57,112 nt of DNA from Eubacterium pyruvativorans (GCF_900102225.1 NZ_FNBF01000011.1:1-57112); one strand, 5' to 3'; shown: positions 36,650 to 45,345, numbered from the stretch's first letter. A program made the numbers and translations. Notes: generated from the sequence alone by a model not told the origin.

Positions 36650-37600
36650 TCAGATATCCATCTTCTCCCGGGAAAGGACAGCTGAAACCGCCGTTCCCAG
36701 TACAAACGCCCCGGTCAGAATAATGAACCACTCCAGCCCCAGCTTCGTGCCGAACTGATAATGCAGGAACCGGGCCGGTGTGAATCCGAAGAACCGGCAG
36801 GCACAGAAAACGGACAGCAGATAGCATATTGGCGCCAGATACCGGAGCATCAGCACCGACTCACTGTTCTCCCGCTTCGCATGTTCCACCACCTCCCGGC
36901 TGCGGATCAGAGACACGGTGAGATCCTCCAGAGAATCCGTCACCCGGATGCCCCGGACCATGGCAAAGTAGATGATCTGGGTCAGCGCTCCGCCCCAGGC
37001 GGTGTCCAGAGAATAACGAAATACATCCAGCTCCCGGCGGATATCTTCTCTCGTATACGAACGGTTCAAACCGCCTGCCAGATCATACAGCAGCCGCTTC
37101 GCATGGGGTGCCCCCTCCAGACCGGCCGCTGCCGCTTCGATGGCCTCCTTCATGTTGCTGTCATGAATCTTATAGCAGCTGAGCAGTTCCCGGAGCATGG
37201 TATCTCCTTCCCGAGAACTGCCCACTCGTTTCTGATTCAGCTTCAGACGGAGTCCCATATAAGGAAGCAGGGCCGAAAATATCCCCGTTATGACGGCGAA
37301 AACCGGACCGGTGACCCAGTTAAGCGCTCCGGCGATGCCCGCACCCAGCAGGACGGATATTCGAACGAACACCTCCGGCCGTCCGAAAAGCCCGGACATG
37401 CCGGTACTCTCCGTCAGCTTGCAGATATGGGACAGAAACGGACCGTACGCCCGGTAACGGGCGGTCTCGGGCCGCCGGATCAGATCCGCCCGGATGCGCA
37501 GCCGGAACAGCAGCCCGTGCAGCGTACTCATGAGAAGCGGATACTGACTCAGCAGCACCCCGCCGAGAAACATTCCGTATATCAGTCCGTTCACGATCAT
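36650..37600 (-). CDS. tadB: TadB-like membrane protein (T2SF family)
   Basis: 316 residues. N-terminal helix, two central helices (about 100-145), then a T2SF-like helical domain (DTMLRELLSCYKIHDSNMKEAIEAAA...) and two C-terminal helices. Platform protein of Tad/type II secretion-like machines, working with the TadA ATPase. Its ATG overlaps the tadA stop (ATGA). Divergent in sequence; the call rests on architecture and position between tadA and tadC. Confidence 0.7.
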   Translation of the reverse strand: MIVNGLIYGMFLGGVLLSQYPLLMSTLHGLLFRLRIRADLIRRPETARYRAYGPFLSHICKLTESTGMSGLFGRPEVFVRISVLLGAGIAGALNWVTGPVFAVITGIFSALLPYMGLRLKLNQKRVGSSREGDTMLRELLSCYKIHDSNMKEAIEAAAAGLEGAPHAKRLLYDLAGGLNRSYTREDIRRELDVFRYSLDTAWGGALTQIIYFAMVRGIRVTDSLEDLTVSLIRSREVVEHAKRENSESVLMLRYLAPICYLLSVFCACRFFGFTPARFLHYQFGTKLGLEWFIILTGAFVLGTAVSAVLSREKMDI

Positions 37601-39030
37601 TCTGCACCTCCGTGATAATACGCCGGATGCAGTACCGACGGCGCCGGGTCCGGCGACTGTTCTTCCAGTTCCCGGAGAATCCGCTCCATTTCCGGAAGTC
37701 CATCGTCTCCGGCCACCTTCCGGGCCACATCGGGGCTGATCACGCCCCGCCAGAGCCAGATTCCCCGGGAAAAGTCGTAACGGCAGATCCGCACCGCACT
37801 CACCTGATCCCGCTCCGGATCATAACTCAGCTCCACGATTCCTTTCATGATTTTCTTCGAGCGGTTCACCGGGTCCTGACAAAGCTCGATGACATAGTCA
37901 AAATTCTGAAACACACTGGCGATCAGCGCATTCAGGTCTCCGCCGTACCGCTCCCGGATCTTCGATGCCATGCGGTAAGGAATGCTGACCGCATCATTGT
38001 CATGAATAGTGGCCTTGGACCGCATCGTTCCGGTGGAGGTGATGTCCAGAGCCAGCCGGAAAGCAGCCGCATCCCGCATTTCCTCCAGGAGAATATAATC
38101 ATTGTCTCCCCTGAGCAGCGACTTCGTGATTTCTTCCAGGCGGGGACCGTCCGCCACCAGCTGCATCAGCGGCGCCTCCGGCATCAGCTCATGCCAGGGG
38201 GTCTCCGGGTCCGTGGCGATCGCCATTCCTTCCAGCTCCCGGTTCTCATATTTCTGCCAGGTCTGCAGGAAGGTCGTCTTCCCGGACCGGACCTGACCGC
38301 CGAAGATCACATTGAACCCCAGACGGATCATCACCCGGAAAAGTGCCGGCGCCTCCGGCGGGATCGTTCCCAGCCGGACCATCGCTTCAAAGGACAGATC
38401 CCGCATCACATATTTCCGGAATACCATAACATCCTGCCCCTCTTTCGTCCGATCCCCGGAGTAAATGGTGATTCGAATGCCGTTCACCAGATAAAGTTCA
38501 TGAAACCCGTACTCCATCCGCTCCGCCGGTGACGCCAGAAGCAGAGACCGCTTCAGCTGAATCCGCCGTTTCTCCGGAATCCTCTGGGGCTGCAGCTGGG
38601 AACGGCCGTCAATCAGACAATACAGACGGTCCCCGATCAGTTTCGCCGAAGATGACCGTCGGTACTTCTCCTGCATGTCATAAGCCCAGGGAGCCAGACC
38701 TGCCAGACCGTACAGCTCCGCAAATACCGCCTCCGTGAGCGAGGGATACCAGGGGGGAAACCGGCATTTCATCATGTGACGTTCCTGGAGAATCTCCTGT
38801 ATCCGGGCCTTGTAATACTTCACCTCCCGGTCATACCCGATGATGGCCCGTTTCTCCCTCTCCAGCTTCATGTTCTTCGCCTGGTCATCGGTCCGTTCCC
38901 AGTCCAGATCAAACTGCCGGCTCACCATATCCAGCACGCCCCGGAAGATCTCCTCCTCCGTGCTGCCCGTCCCCCGGGATTCCGGCAGTTCCCGGTTCAT
39001 ATATTCCTGGAGATCAAATTTCCGATCCAT
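37597..39030 (-). CDS. tadA: TadA/CpaF-like secretion ATPase (divergent)
   Basis: 477 residues. N-terminal helical region (1-150), then the ATPase core: Walker A GGQVRSGKTTF (244-253), acidic Walker B DYILLEEMRD (about 311-320) and a His-box-like ATIHDND (about 340-346). These differ from standard CpaF motifs (GGTGSGKTT, VGEVRG, TTIHANS) but keep the order and catalytic residues. Hexameric ATPase powering pilus assembly or secretion. The start with AAAGGAG overlaps the end of the TadZ-like gene by 34 bases; earlier in-frame starts are inside that gene. Confidence 0.85.
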   Translation of the reverse strand: MDRKFDLQEYMNRELPESRGTGSTEEEIFRGVLDMVSRQFDLDWERTDDQAKNMKLEREKRAIIGYDREVKYYKARIQEILQERHMMKCRFPPWYPSLTEAVFAELYGLAGLAPWAYDMQEKYRRSSSAKLIGDRLYCLIDGRSQLQPQRIPEKRRIQLKRSLLLASPAERMEYGFHELYLVNGIRITIYSGDRTKEGQDVMVFRKYVMRDLSFEAMVRLGTIPPEAPALFRVMIRLGFNVIFGGQVRSGKTTFLQTWQKYENRELEGMAIATDPETPWHELMPEAPLMQLVADGPRLEEITKSLLRGDNDYILLEEMRDAAAFRLALDITSTGTMRSKATIHDNDAVSIPYRMASKIRERYGGDLNALIASVFQNFDYVIELCQDPVNRSKKIMKGIVELSYDPERDQVSAVRICRYDFSRGIWLWRGVISPDVARKVAGDDGLPEMERILRELEEQSPDPAPSVLHPAYYHGGAE

Positions 39031-39770
39031 CCCCGCTTCTCCTTTCTGCGTCCCGTCCGGCCTTCCTCCCTGCCGAACTGTGCCGCCAGCTGCCGGACGC
39101 CCCGGGCGTACCGGCCGTTTCCCATGAGGGTGCAGTGTTCCAGCTCTGCCTGCCATCCGTAATTCACGAAAGGAATTACCCCTCCGACCGCATACCCCGT
39201 GAACCGGCTGATTTCCCCGGAAGAGGCCAGCGAAGCCGCTTTCTGATACTGATTCACAACCAGTTTTCCCGTCAATCCCAGAGGCTTCAGCACTTTCTCC
39301 GATGCACACCGAAACCGGTTCACTGTCTTCTCCTGCTGGGTCACAACGAAGTAGCGCTCTTCCGCCATGGTCAGGGCGGAAATGACCGTTCCCAGCCGGA
39401 CATCACTTCCCGCATCGAACAAAACGTGATCGAAGTCCCCGGTCAGATGCCGGAGCGGATCCCAGCAGTTCTCCGGATAATACGCTGCAGCCACGGGATC
39501 TCTCACGTCCGGAAGAATCCAGTAGTCCTTCTCCTTCACCAGAACTTCCCTGAGTTCTTCCTCCTCCAGATTTCCGCTGATCAGATTCGCCCGCAGGTCA
39601 TCGACGGACTTCTTCTCCCGGTTCTGGAAGAAATCATCGCCGAATTTCCCGGACGCACCGATCACCAGAACCTTCTTCTTCTGCGCCGTCAGAGCCTCTG
39701 CTGCCGCATGAACCAGCATCGAACAGCCCACCCGGCTGTCCCCGCCCAGAAATGTGATCATCTCCGCCAT
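38997..39770 (-). CDS. TadZ/CpaE-like MinD-family protein with degenerate P-loop
   Basis: 257 residues of the ParA/MinD type: MITFLGGDSRVGCSMLVHAAAEAL, KKVLVIGAS, DFDHVLFDAGSD (Walker B), YFVVTQQE. The deviant Walker A normally reads KGGxGKT; here the lysine position is Cys (GDSRVGCS), so ATP binding may be lost. TadZ/CpaE proteins localise the Tad machine at cell poles. AAGGAGG before the ATG; ten bases after the CpaB-like gene. Confidence 0.75.
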   Translation of the reverse strand: MAEMITFLGGDSRVGCSMLVHAAAEALTAQKKKVLVIGASGKFGDDFFQNREKKSVDDLRANLISGNLEEEELREVLVKEKDYWILPDVRDPVAAAYYPENCWDPLRHLTGDFDHVLFDAGSDVRLGTVISALTMAEERYFVVTQQEKTVNRFRCASEKVLKPLGLTGKLVVNQYQKAASLASSGEISRFTGYAVGGVIPFVNYGWQAELEHCTLMGNGRYARGVRQLAAQFGREEGRTGRRKEKRGWIGNLISRNI

Positions 39771-39780
39771 GTCCCCCTCC

Positions 39781-40332
39781 TTATCTGCTGCAGGAAATGA
39801 CGAATTTCCCGCCTGTCTCCGCAAGCCTGCCCAGCCGAGCGGTCTGCTCCCGGCTCACCACCACCTCGAACGTCTTCCCCTGTTCATCTGTAGCCGCCAC
39901 CGGTGCGGAAGTGATGCGGGTTCCTCCGGACCAGAATATCGCCCGGTCCCCCCGCCGGAGGGAAAACGGACTGCTCTCCACCCAGTTCTCCGGGATCTTC
40001 AATGTGTACCGGTCCAGAGTTCTTCCCGTAATATATTCATTCTTTTCGAAGTAAGGCCTGTACAGAGGTGCACGGCTGTGAACGAACTGGGAGGACGCTT
40101 TCCCGATCAGCCATTTCCGGTCCGCAGGTCCCAGCACTTCCCTGCCGGCATGCTCCATGCGCATGGTTGTCAGCATCCGCTCCGTGATGACGCTTCCCTT
40201 CTGCACGTTTTCCCGGAGCACCAGCACATCATCGTAGACGAACCGGCTGCGTCCCCACCGTTCCCAGGAAATCAGCAGCAGGACGCTGAGTGCGATCAGC
40301 AGTACGCCGAATAATCGTCTTCCCCTGTCCAT
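39781..40332 (-). CDS. CpaB/RcpC-like SAF-domain protein, first gene of the Tad operon
   Basis: 183 residues. N-terminal membrane helix (LFGVLLIALSVLLLISW), then VLVLRENVQKGSVITERMLTTMRM, the SAF-type entry seen in CpaB/FlgA/AFP-like domains. The remainder lacks the long RcpC C-terminal region. In proteobacteria CpaB aids the secretin; no secretin is expected in a Gram-positive, so a wall-associated role is likely. Start set by AGGAGGAG; upstream in-frame codons lie in the leader RNA. Confidence 0.75.
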   Translation of the reverse strand: MDRGRRLFGVLLIALSVLLLISWERWGRSRFVYDDVLVLRENVQKGSVITERMLTTMRMEHAGREVLGPADRKWLIGKASSQFVHSRAPLYRPYFEKNEYITGRTLDRYTLKIPENWVESSPFSLRRGDRAIFWSGGTRITSAPVAATDEQGKTFEVVVSREQTARLGRLAETGGKFVISCSR

Positions 40333-40358
40333 CTCTTCTCCTCCTTCTTGAAACAGAA

Positions 40359-40429
40359 AAGAGGAGCGACATCCCCGGGACATCGTTCCTCTTCTACCGG
40401 AATCAGGCCGGTCTCCCGACCCGATTACC
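40359..40429 (-). promoter_or_regulatory. Structured leader RNA with terminator-like hairpin before the Tad operon
   Basis: Between promoter and first gene, the minus-strand RNA has an imperfect stem GGTAATCGGG/CCTGATTCC enclosing a GTC-GGGA-GAC GNRA-type hairpin. A 17-bp hairpin (AAGAGGAACGATGTCCC with GGGATGTCGCTCCTCTT, one mismatch) follows, ending in CTTTTCTG. This layout, sensor stem then terminator then ribosome site, suggests attenuation. The hairpin pairs better on minus than plus. I do not recognise a known riboswitch class. Confidence 0.55.
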
Positions 40430-40455
40430 ATTATTTTCCATTCATCGACACTATC

Positions 40456-40484
40456 ATAATAACGGATTTGTTCTCCCCTTTCAA
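40456..40484 (-). promoter_or_regulatory. Sigma-A promoter of the Tad operon
   Basis: Minus strand TTGAAA, 17 bases, TATTAT; start expected near 40449, leaving a leader of about 117 bases. Confidence 0.8.
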
Positions 40485-40518
40485 CCCCTTTCTCGATTTT
40501 TTCTGCGTATTGATTGCA

Positions 40519-40926
40519 TCACAGAAGGCACAGATTCCTGGCCGCCTGAAACAGAAAGCGCTGTTTCCAGATCCGCCAGACTTTCCCCGGATGATCCGTC
40601 AGTTTCGTGCGGTGTACGATGTTTTCCATGACCTCCGCCCGGTACGGCTCCGGCACCTGTTCCAGGGCATCCCGAATTCCCCGGATCCGGCTTTCCAGCG
40701 CCGCCTTCCGCACGGCCAGTTCCTCTGTGGGCCGAACCTGGTCGTAATTTCGGGCGCCCTCCCGCATCATGCGATTCGCCCGCAGTCCGCCGCTGTTGAT
40801 CTCCCGGGTCAGTTCCTTCACCTGTTCCTCCATCCGCTCCAGATCCCGGACTGCCCAGATCGTTTCATAGAAAACCGCATCCGGCAGTACGATATCCCGG
40901 TATCGGGTCTGCTGCCATTCTCTCAT
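40519..40926 (-). CDS. Helical protein resembling ArpU/RinA-type regulators
   Basis: 135 residues, all-helical. YETIWAVRDLERMEEQVKEL looks like a coiled coil. The C-terminal IRGIRDALEQVPEPYRAEVMENIV resembles the sigma-4-like helix of ArpU/RinA/DUF1492-type phage transcription activators, but a clear helix-turn-helix is not obvious. No other phage genes are nearby. GAGGAGG precedes ATG. It lies between the Tad operon and a membrane protein gene, and could be a regulator; function is not established. Confidence 0.5.
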   Translation of the reverse strand: MREWQQTRYRDIVLPDAVFYETIWAVRDLERMEEQVKELTREINSGGLRANRMMREGARNYDQVRPTEELAVRKAALESRIRGIRDALEQVPEPYRAEVMENIVHRTKLTDHPGKVWRIWKQRFLFQAARNLCLL

Positions 40927-40994
40927 GCTTCCTCCTCTCCTCCGGCTCTTCCGCACTGCGGTGCACGAATTGCGCCGCCGGAATTCAATCACAC

Positions 40995-41041
40995 AAAAAA
41001 AGCCTGACTGTCAGTGCAGCTACACTGTGTCACAGTCAGGC
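40995..41041 (-). terminator. Intrinsic terminator after the small membrane protein gene
   Basis: Minus strand GCCTGACTGT pairs with ACAGTCAGGC across a 20-base loop (itself partly paired), followed by seven T. Confidence 0.92.
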
Positions 41042-41107
41042 AAATATTGCAATCTTTCCTGTCCCTTCCGGGAAGAATCCAGAAATAAACAGCCGGAAAT
41101 CAGGGAA

Positions 41108-41464
41108 TCAGCGCCGGTACCTTCTTCCGCCTTTCACCTGAAGACCGGAACCTTCATCCCGGTCTCCGATCCGTTCGCCGTTATCCTTCTGGGTGGTCCG
41201 GACGAAGAAATACCGCAGATAAATCACCGCTTCCACGCCAAGGAAGATGTACGGAAAGTACCGGTACACCGCTGCCAGATCTCCTTTCTGACGGGTCAGA
41301 GCTACCAGCAGGAAGACCACCAGGAGCATGATTCCGTTCAGCCACATGAACGCTTTGTCCAGTGCTTTTTTGTCCCGGACCGGCCGATTATGGGTGACGT
41401 AATAATACAGCAGGCCCAGCATCAGGTCTACATAGAGCAGCAGGTCAGTGGTACCTAATTTCAT
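41108..41464 (-). CDS. Small membrane protein of unknown function
   Basis: 118 residues with three predicted membrane helices (about 5-24, 42-60, 67-88) and a basic, glycine-rich tail. Its ATG overlaps the beta-CASP nuclease stop (ATGA), so the pair is co-translated and may work together. No family recognised. Confidence 0.7.
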   Translation of the reverse strand: MKLGTTDLLLYVDLMLGLLYYYVTHNRPVRDKKALDKAFMWLNGIMLLVVFLLVALTRQKGDLAAVYRYFPYIFLGVEAVIYLRYFFVRTTQKDNGERIGDRDEGSGLQVKGGRRYRR

Positions 41465-43146
41465 GCATTTTCTCCTTCCTTTACCTCCCGCGGGCGGTCC
41501 ATGGAGCCCACCGCAGCGCCCAGGGAAATCGCCGCCCGGTCCAGTTCCTGAACCATGTTATTGATCCGGTTCAGCTTTTCCTCGCTGATCTGACTTCCCA
41601 CCGCCAGATTCGCATTGTACATCACGTGCTCCAGTTCTTCGTGAATCTTCGCCACCTGATTGCGCACCCGCTGGATGTCCTCCTGGGCCGCACCGGCCTG
41701 TTCTGCCGCCTCCTGTTCCAGCAGCTCCGCACAGGAAGAGGTCAGTTCGAATTCGGAATTACCCCGCACAATCACCGGGTCATATCCCAGCTTATCGTGA
41801 ATCAGTTTTCCGAAGGTCTCCTTCGCTTCCTCTTCTCCGTGAACCAGGAAGATCTGGGCAGGCCGTTTCTGGAATGCCGCCAGCCAGGAAAAAAGGCCGT
41901 TCTGGTCCGCATGGCCGGAGAATCCCTGCAGGTTGTATATTTCAGCATTCACATGAATTTCTTCCCCGAAAAGGGTCACGTCCTTCACGCCTTCCACCAG
42001 GGAACGGCCCAGTGTGCCCTGGGCCTGATATCCCACGAACACGATGCTGGATTTTTCATTCCACAAGTTGTGTTTCAGGTGGTGGCGGATCCGGCCCGCC
42101 TCGCACATGCCGCTGGCGGACAGAATCACCTTCGGGGAAGGATCGAAGTTCAGCTGCTGGGATTCCTGGGTGCTTCGGGTGAAATGGAGGCCCTCGAAAT
42201 CCAGAGGATCATCGCCCTTCAGAATGAAATCCCGGGTCTCATCGTCGAAGCACTGGGCATTGGCCCGGAACACCTCTGTCGCCGTGGTGGCCATGGGACT
42301 GTCCACATAGACCGGAATACGCCGCATTTCCTTTGAAAATGCACTGTCCTCACTGCAGAAGCGGTTCAACTGGTAAATCAGTTCCTGGGTTCTGCCCACG
42401 GCAAAGGACGGAATTACCACATTGCCTCCCCGGCGGGTGGTATTCAAAATGATTTCAATCAGCCGCCGGATGTCCGCCGCATTCTCTGTATGATTCCGGC
42501 TTCCGTATGTGGATTCCATGATGACGACATCCGCCTTCTTGATGATCGTCGGATCCCGGAGAATAGGCCGGTCAGTCATGCCCAGGTCGCCGGTGAAGAC
42601 GATCTTCGTTTCCCGGTCCTCTTCCCGGACCCAGATCTCGGTGATGGCGGAACCCAGGATGTGACCGGCATCGTTGAAGCAGAACCGGACATCGTCATTC
42701 AGTTCCACCAGCTGATCATAAAGCACCGGTTTCACCAGTTTCAGTGTTTCCTTCGCATCTTCTTCCACATAGAGTGGTTCCACCGGCGGTTTCCCCGCCC
42801 GCAGATTCTTGCGGTTCTTCCACTCTGCTTCTTTCTCATGGATGTAGGCGCTGTCCATGAGCATGACTTCAAGCAGATCTGCCGTGGCCTCCGTACAGTA
42901 GATCGGACCGTTAAAGCCCCGCTTGACCAGCAGCGGAAGCCGGCCGCAGTGGTCAATATGGGCGTGGCTGAGAATCACACACTCCACTTCGGCGGCTTCG
43001 AACGGGAACGGGTCCCAGTTCATGGCTTCCTGGGCTTTTCCGCCCTGGAACTGACCGCAGTCCAGCAAAATCTGATGTTCTCCGGTCATCAGCAGGTGGC
43101 AGGATCCGGTGACACCGGATGATGCGCCGCAAAATCTGATTTTCAT
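41461..43146 (-). CDS. Beta-CASP metallo-beta-lactamase-fold nuclease (YSH1/CPSF-73-like)
   Basis: 561 residues. Metal site HAHIDHCG (His61, His63, Asp65, His66), later His in DAGHILGSA, Asp in FTGDLG, beta-CASP insert with YGSRNH and VDSPMA, and RMMBL motif HVNAEIYNLQGFSGHADQ and LVHGEEEAKETF. The C-terminal 90 residues form an added coiled-coil region. This family has mRNA 3'-end-processing-type RNase members. Bacterial versions are poorly characterised and distinct from RNase J. Substrate unknown. Confidence 0.9.
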   Translation of the reverse strand: MKIRFCGASSGVTGSCHLLMTGEHQILLDCGQFQGGKAQEAMNWDPFPFEAAEVECVILSHAHIDHCGRLPLLVKRGFNGPIYCTEATADLLEVMLMDSAYIHEKEAEWKNRKNLRAGKPPVEPLYVEEDAKETLKLVKPVLYDQLVELNDDVRFCFNDAGHILGSAITEIWVREEDRETKIVFTGDLGMTDRPILRDPTIIKKADVVIMESTYGSRNHTENAADIRRLIEIILNTTRRGGNVVIPSFAVGRTQELIYQLNRFCSEDSAFSKEMRRIPVYVDSPMATTATEVFRANAQCFDDETRDFILKGDDPLDFEGLHFTRSTQESQQLNFDPSPKVILSASGMCEAGRIRHHLKHNLWNEKSSIVFVGYQAQGTLGRSLVEGVKDVTLFGEEIHVNAEIYNLQGFSGHADQNGLFSWLAAFQKRPAQIFLVHGEEEAKETFGKLIHDKLGYDPVIVRGNSEFELTSSCAELLEQEAAEQAGAAQEDIQRVRNQVAKIHEELEHVMYNANLAVGSQISEEKLNRINNMVQELDRAAISLGAAVGSMDRPREVKEGENA

Positions 43147-43165
43147 AGCAATACCTCCTCCCGGA

Positions 43166-44044
43166 TTAAAATCCGTGATAATCGGATCCTCTGGTGATCC
43201 TGAGATGATAGCGGGCAGCCAGACGTGTCAGTCTGAGCGATTCAGCTTCTGTGGCAGACGGATGGAAGCACTCCACACCCTGAAGGCCGTCGGACACCAG
43301 CTCTCCGAGAATCCGATCCAGATTTTCGAAAAACACCCGGGAGCCCGCAGGGCCGATTCCCACCGTCTCCATCGGATGGGCCAGCACCGGAATGCCGCCG
43401 GCACTACGGATCCATCTGATGGCATCCCCGGTGGGCACCGGTTTCTTCTTCAGTGCCATGGCTTCCGGTGATCCAAGAAGTTCTCCGGAGTCAAAGGCCT
43501 CCTTCACCGATTTGCAGTATCCTTTCCGGATCAGCGCCCGGGCGAAATTCGGCTTCCCGATGTAGTCCTGACCGCTGTACCGGATCATATCATCAAAAGA
43601 AATGTCGTATCCCTTTCCCCGGAAATACGCCATCAGTTTTTCATTCCGGCGAATCCGGTATGCCCGGATCTCCTCCAGCTCCTTCCGGAGACCAGGGTCC
43701 TCCAGGTCGAAGTCATATCCCAGCAGATGAAACTCGATTTTTCCACGGAACAGCGTTCCGAACTCGATCCCCGTGAGAACCGTCATTCCCAGCGCCGCCC
43801 CGGCTTTCTGCGCTTCCGGCACACCGTCCACACCGTCATGATCCGTCACTGCAATCAGATCGTATCCGTTCTCATGATACAGCTTAACCAGTTCCGCCGG
43901 CGGCCGGAGGCCGTCCGAGTACATAGAATGGACGTGCATGTCGATGTTCCGGTCCGGCCACACCACCAGTTTCCGGGCTTCGTCATCCAGAAACGACCAG
44001 TCCTGAGGTTTCGCCGGCACAATAGTATTCGATTCCTTCGCCAT
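43166..44044 (-). CDS. PHP-domain phosphoesterase (3',5'-nucleoside bisphosphate phosphatase type)
   Basis: 292 residues. PHP metal motifs NIDMHVHSMYSDG (His37, His39), VTDHDGVDG, IPVLAHPMET and GSDYHGF, in order. This size and layout match YciV/RnaAM proteins that dephosphorylate pAp or trim 5' RNA ends. About 30 extra N-terminal residues precede the domain. It starts just upstream of the beta-CASP nuclease gene (19 bases), suggesting RNA turnover as a shared theme (inference). Confidence 0.85.
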   Translation of the reverse strand: MAKESNTIVPAKPQDWSFLDDEARKLVVWPDRNIDMHVHSMYSDGLRPPAELVKLYHENGYDLIAVTDHDGVDGVPEAQKAGAALGMTVLTGIEFGTLFRGKIEFHLLGYDFDLEDPGLRKELEEIRAYRIRRNEKLMAYFRGKGYDISFDDMIRYSGQDYIGKPNFARALIRKGYCKSVKEAFDSGELLGSPEAMALKKKPVPTGDAIRWIRSAGGIPVLAHPMETVGIGPAGSRVFFENLDRILGELVSDGLQGVECFHPSATEAESLRLTRLAARYHLRITRGSDYHGF

Positions 44045-44065
44045 GTCGTTTCTCCTGTATTAAGA

Positions 44066-44098
44066 CAGAACCCGCCGCTTCGAAAGCGCCGGGTTCTG
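44066..44098 (-). terminator. Hairpin terminator after the DUF1461-like gene
   Basis: CAGAACCCG with CGGGTTCTG and an inner CGCTT/AAGCG stem; followed on minus by TCTTAATAC, a weak T tract. Confidence 0.65.
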
Positions 44099-44105
44099 TG
44101 TCACA

Positions 44106-44771
44106 CTAATAGAATATTCGTTTCTTCTGCAGCCGGGAACGGAAGACCCCGTAGCTGAACAGCATCAGCAGGACGATCGCCGCCCCTACAGAGAAGATTT
44201 CGTATGCCTTCGCAAACCCGGTCCCCATCAGCAGATACAGCGTGTCCTTCTTCCCCGGCTGAATGCCGATGAAGACCCGGTACAGTGCGGACTGCACCGG
44301 TCCGGACCCTGCCAGGATCCCCCGGATCACGATCATAACCCCGGCAGAGGGTATCGCCGCCACGGAAGCAAGAAAACGCCACTCCCTTAGTTCTTCCCGA
44401 CTCATAAAAGCGAAGAGCAGCGCCGCCAGTGCCGTGATGCACAGCACAGCCGCCAGTTCCATATTCAGTGCTCTGCGGAACTTCTTCATTATACCCTGAT
44501 CCTTCCGGCTGAAGACAGGATCCCTGTACTCTCCGTTCTTCTCGTAGACCTGGAACTTTCCGGCGCCGGGCCGGGAGAGATAGATCCCGATCGCCCCCGC
44601 CATTTCCGAGATTTCCACATCATGCCCTGTTTTCTGGATCGACTGGCTGTCATTGAAATGGAACGAATAGGTCACCGGCGCCCGGAGGGCAAACTGGGTG
44701 CTCAGCCCCAGGATTGCCAGTGATACCGTCACCACAAAACATATGGTCGAAACGATGCCTGTTGTTTTCAT
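44106..44771 (-). CDS. DUF1461/TIGR01906-like membrane protein
   Basis: 221 residues with four to five membrane helices. The layout of helix, extracellular loop of about 90 residues (VTYSFHFNDS...ISEMAGAIGIYLS, FSRKDQGIMKKFRRALN), then three helices fits the TIGR01906 family common in Bacillota. Function unknown. AGGTGGAGGA precedes the ATG. It follows hpt by 31 bases on the same strand. Confidence 0.65.
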   Translation of the reverse strand: MKTTGIVSTICFVVTVSLAILGLSTQFALRAPVTYSFHFNDSQSIQKTGHDVEISEMAGAIGIYLSRPGAGKFQVYEKNGEYRDPVFSRKDQGIMKKFRRALNMELAAVLCITALAALLFAFMSREELREWRFLASVAAIPSAGVMIVIRGILAGSGPVQSALYRVFIGIQPGKKDTLYLLMGTGFAKAYEIFSVGAAIVLLMLFSYGVFRSRLQKKRIFY

Positions 44772-44802
44772 TCCTCCACCTGAACCTTTCGGGCCCGGAA
44801 TT

Positions 44803-45345
44803 CTATTCCGGAAGATGATTCGGATCCAGATAACTGATATACGGGAGATTCCGGTATTTCTGGTCATAATCCAGACCGTATCCCACCACGAAGAGGTCAT
44901 CGATGGTGAACCCCGTGTACTTCCCCTTCAGCGTGTGCGTCCGGCGGGAAGGCTTATCCAGCATCGTACAGATCTCCACACTCTTCGGATTTCTGTCCTT
45001 GAAATTGTTCACCAGATAACTCAGCGTCGTGCCGGTGTCGATGATGTCTTCCACAATCAGTACATTCTTCCGGTAAATATCCATGGAAAGATCCTTGGTC
45101 ACCTTCACAACACCGGAAGTTGTCGTTCCGGAACCGTAGCTGCTGGCAGAAACGAAGTCAATCTTCACATCCAGATCGATATACTTGATCAGCTCACTCA
45201 TCCACATGACGGCGCCCTTCAGCGTTCCCACCACGATGAGTTCCTCGCCCGCATAATCCTCTGTAATTCTGGCACCCAGTTCCTTCGCTTTCTCCGTGAT
45301 TTCTTCCTGTGTGAACAGAATCTTCCCTAATACTTCTTCTGACAT
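44803..45345 (-). CDS. hpt: Hypoxanthine phosphoribosyltransferase
   Basis: 180 residues, normal length. PRPP loop VLIVEDIIDTGTTLSYL, SSYGSGTTTSG loop II and FVVGYGLDYDQKYRNLPYI near the C-terminus are typical. Salvages hypoxanthine and guanine to IMP and GMP using PRPP. Start uses CAGGAGAG; an in-frame ATG seven codons upstream lacks such a site. Confidence 0.96.
   Translation of the reverse strand: MSEEVLGKILFTQEEITEKAKELGARITEDYAGEELIVVGTLKGAVMWMSELIKYIDLDVKIDFVSASSYGSGTTTSGVVKVTKDLSMDIYRKNVLIVEDIIDTGTTLSYLVNNFKDRNPKSVEICTMLDKPSRRTHTLKGKYTGFTIDDLFVVGYGLDYDQKYRNLPYISYLDPNHLPE

Noticed and set aside
40333-40449. c-di-GMP riboswitch for the Tad leader
   Set aside because: Neither the class I core nor the class II core could be found; only an unassigned structured leader is claimed.
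40519-40926. Prophage or integrated element around the ArpU-like gene
   Set aside because: No integrase, terminase, structural gene or duplicated attachment site is present; neighbours are chromosomal genes.
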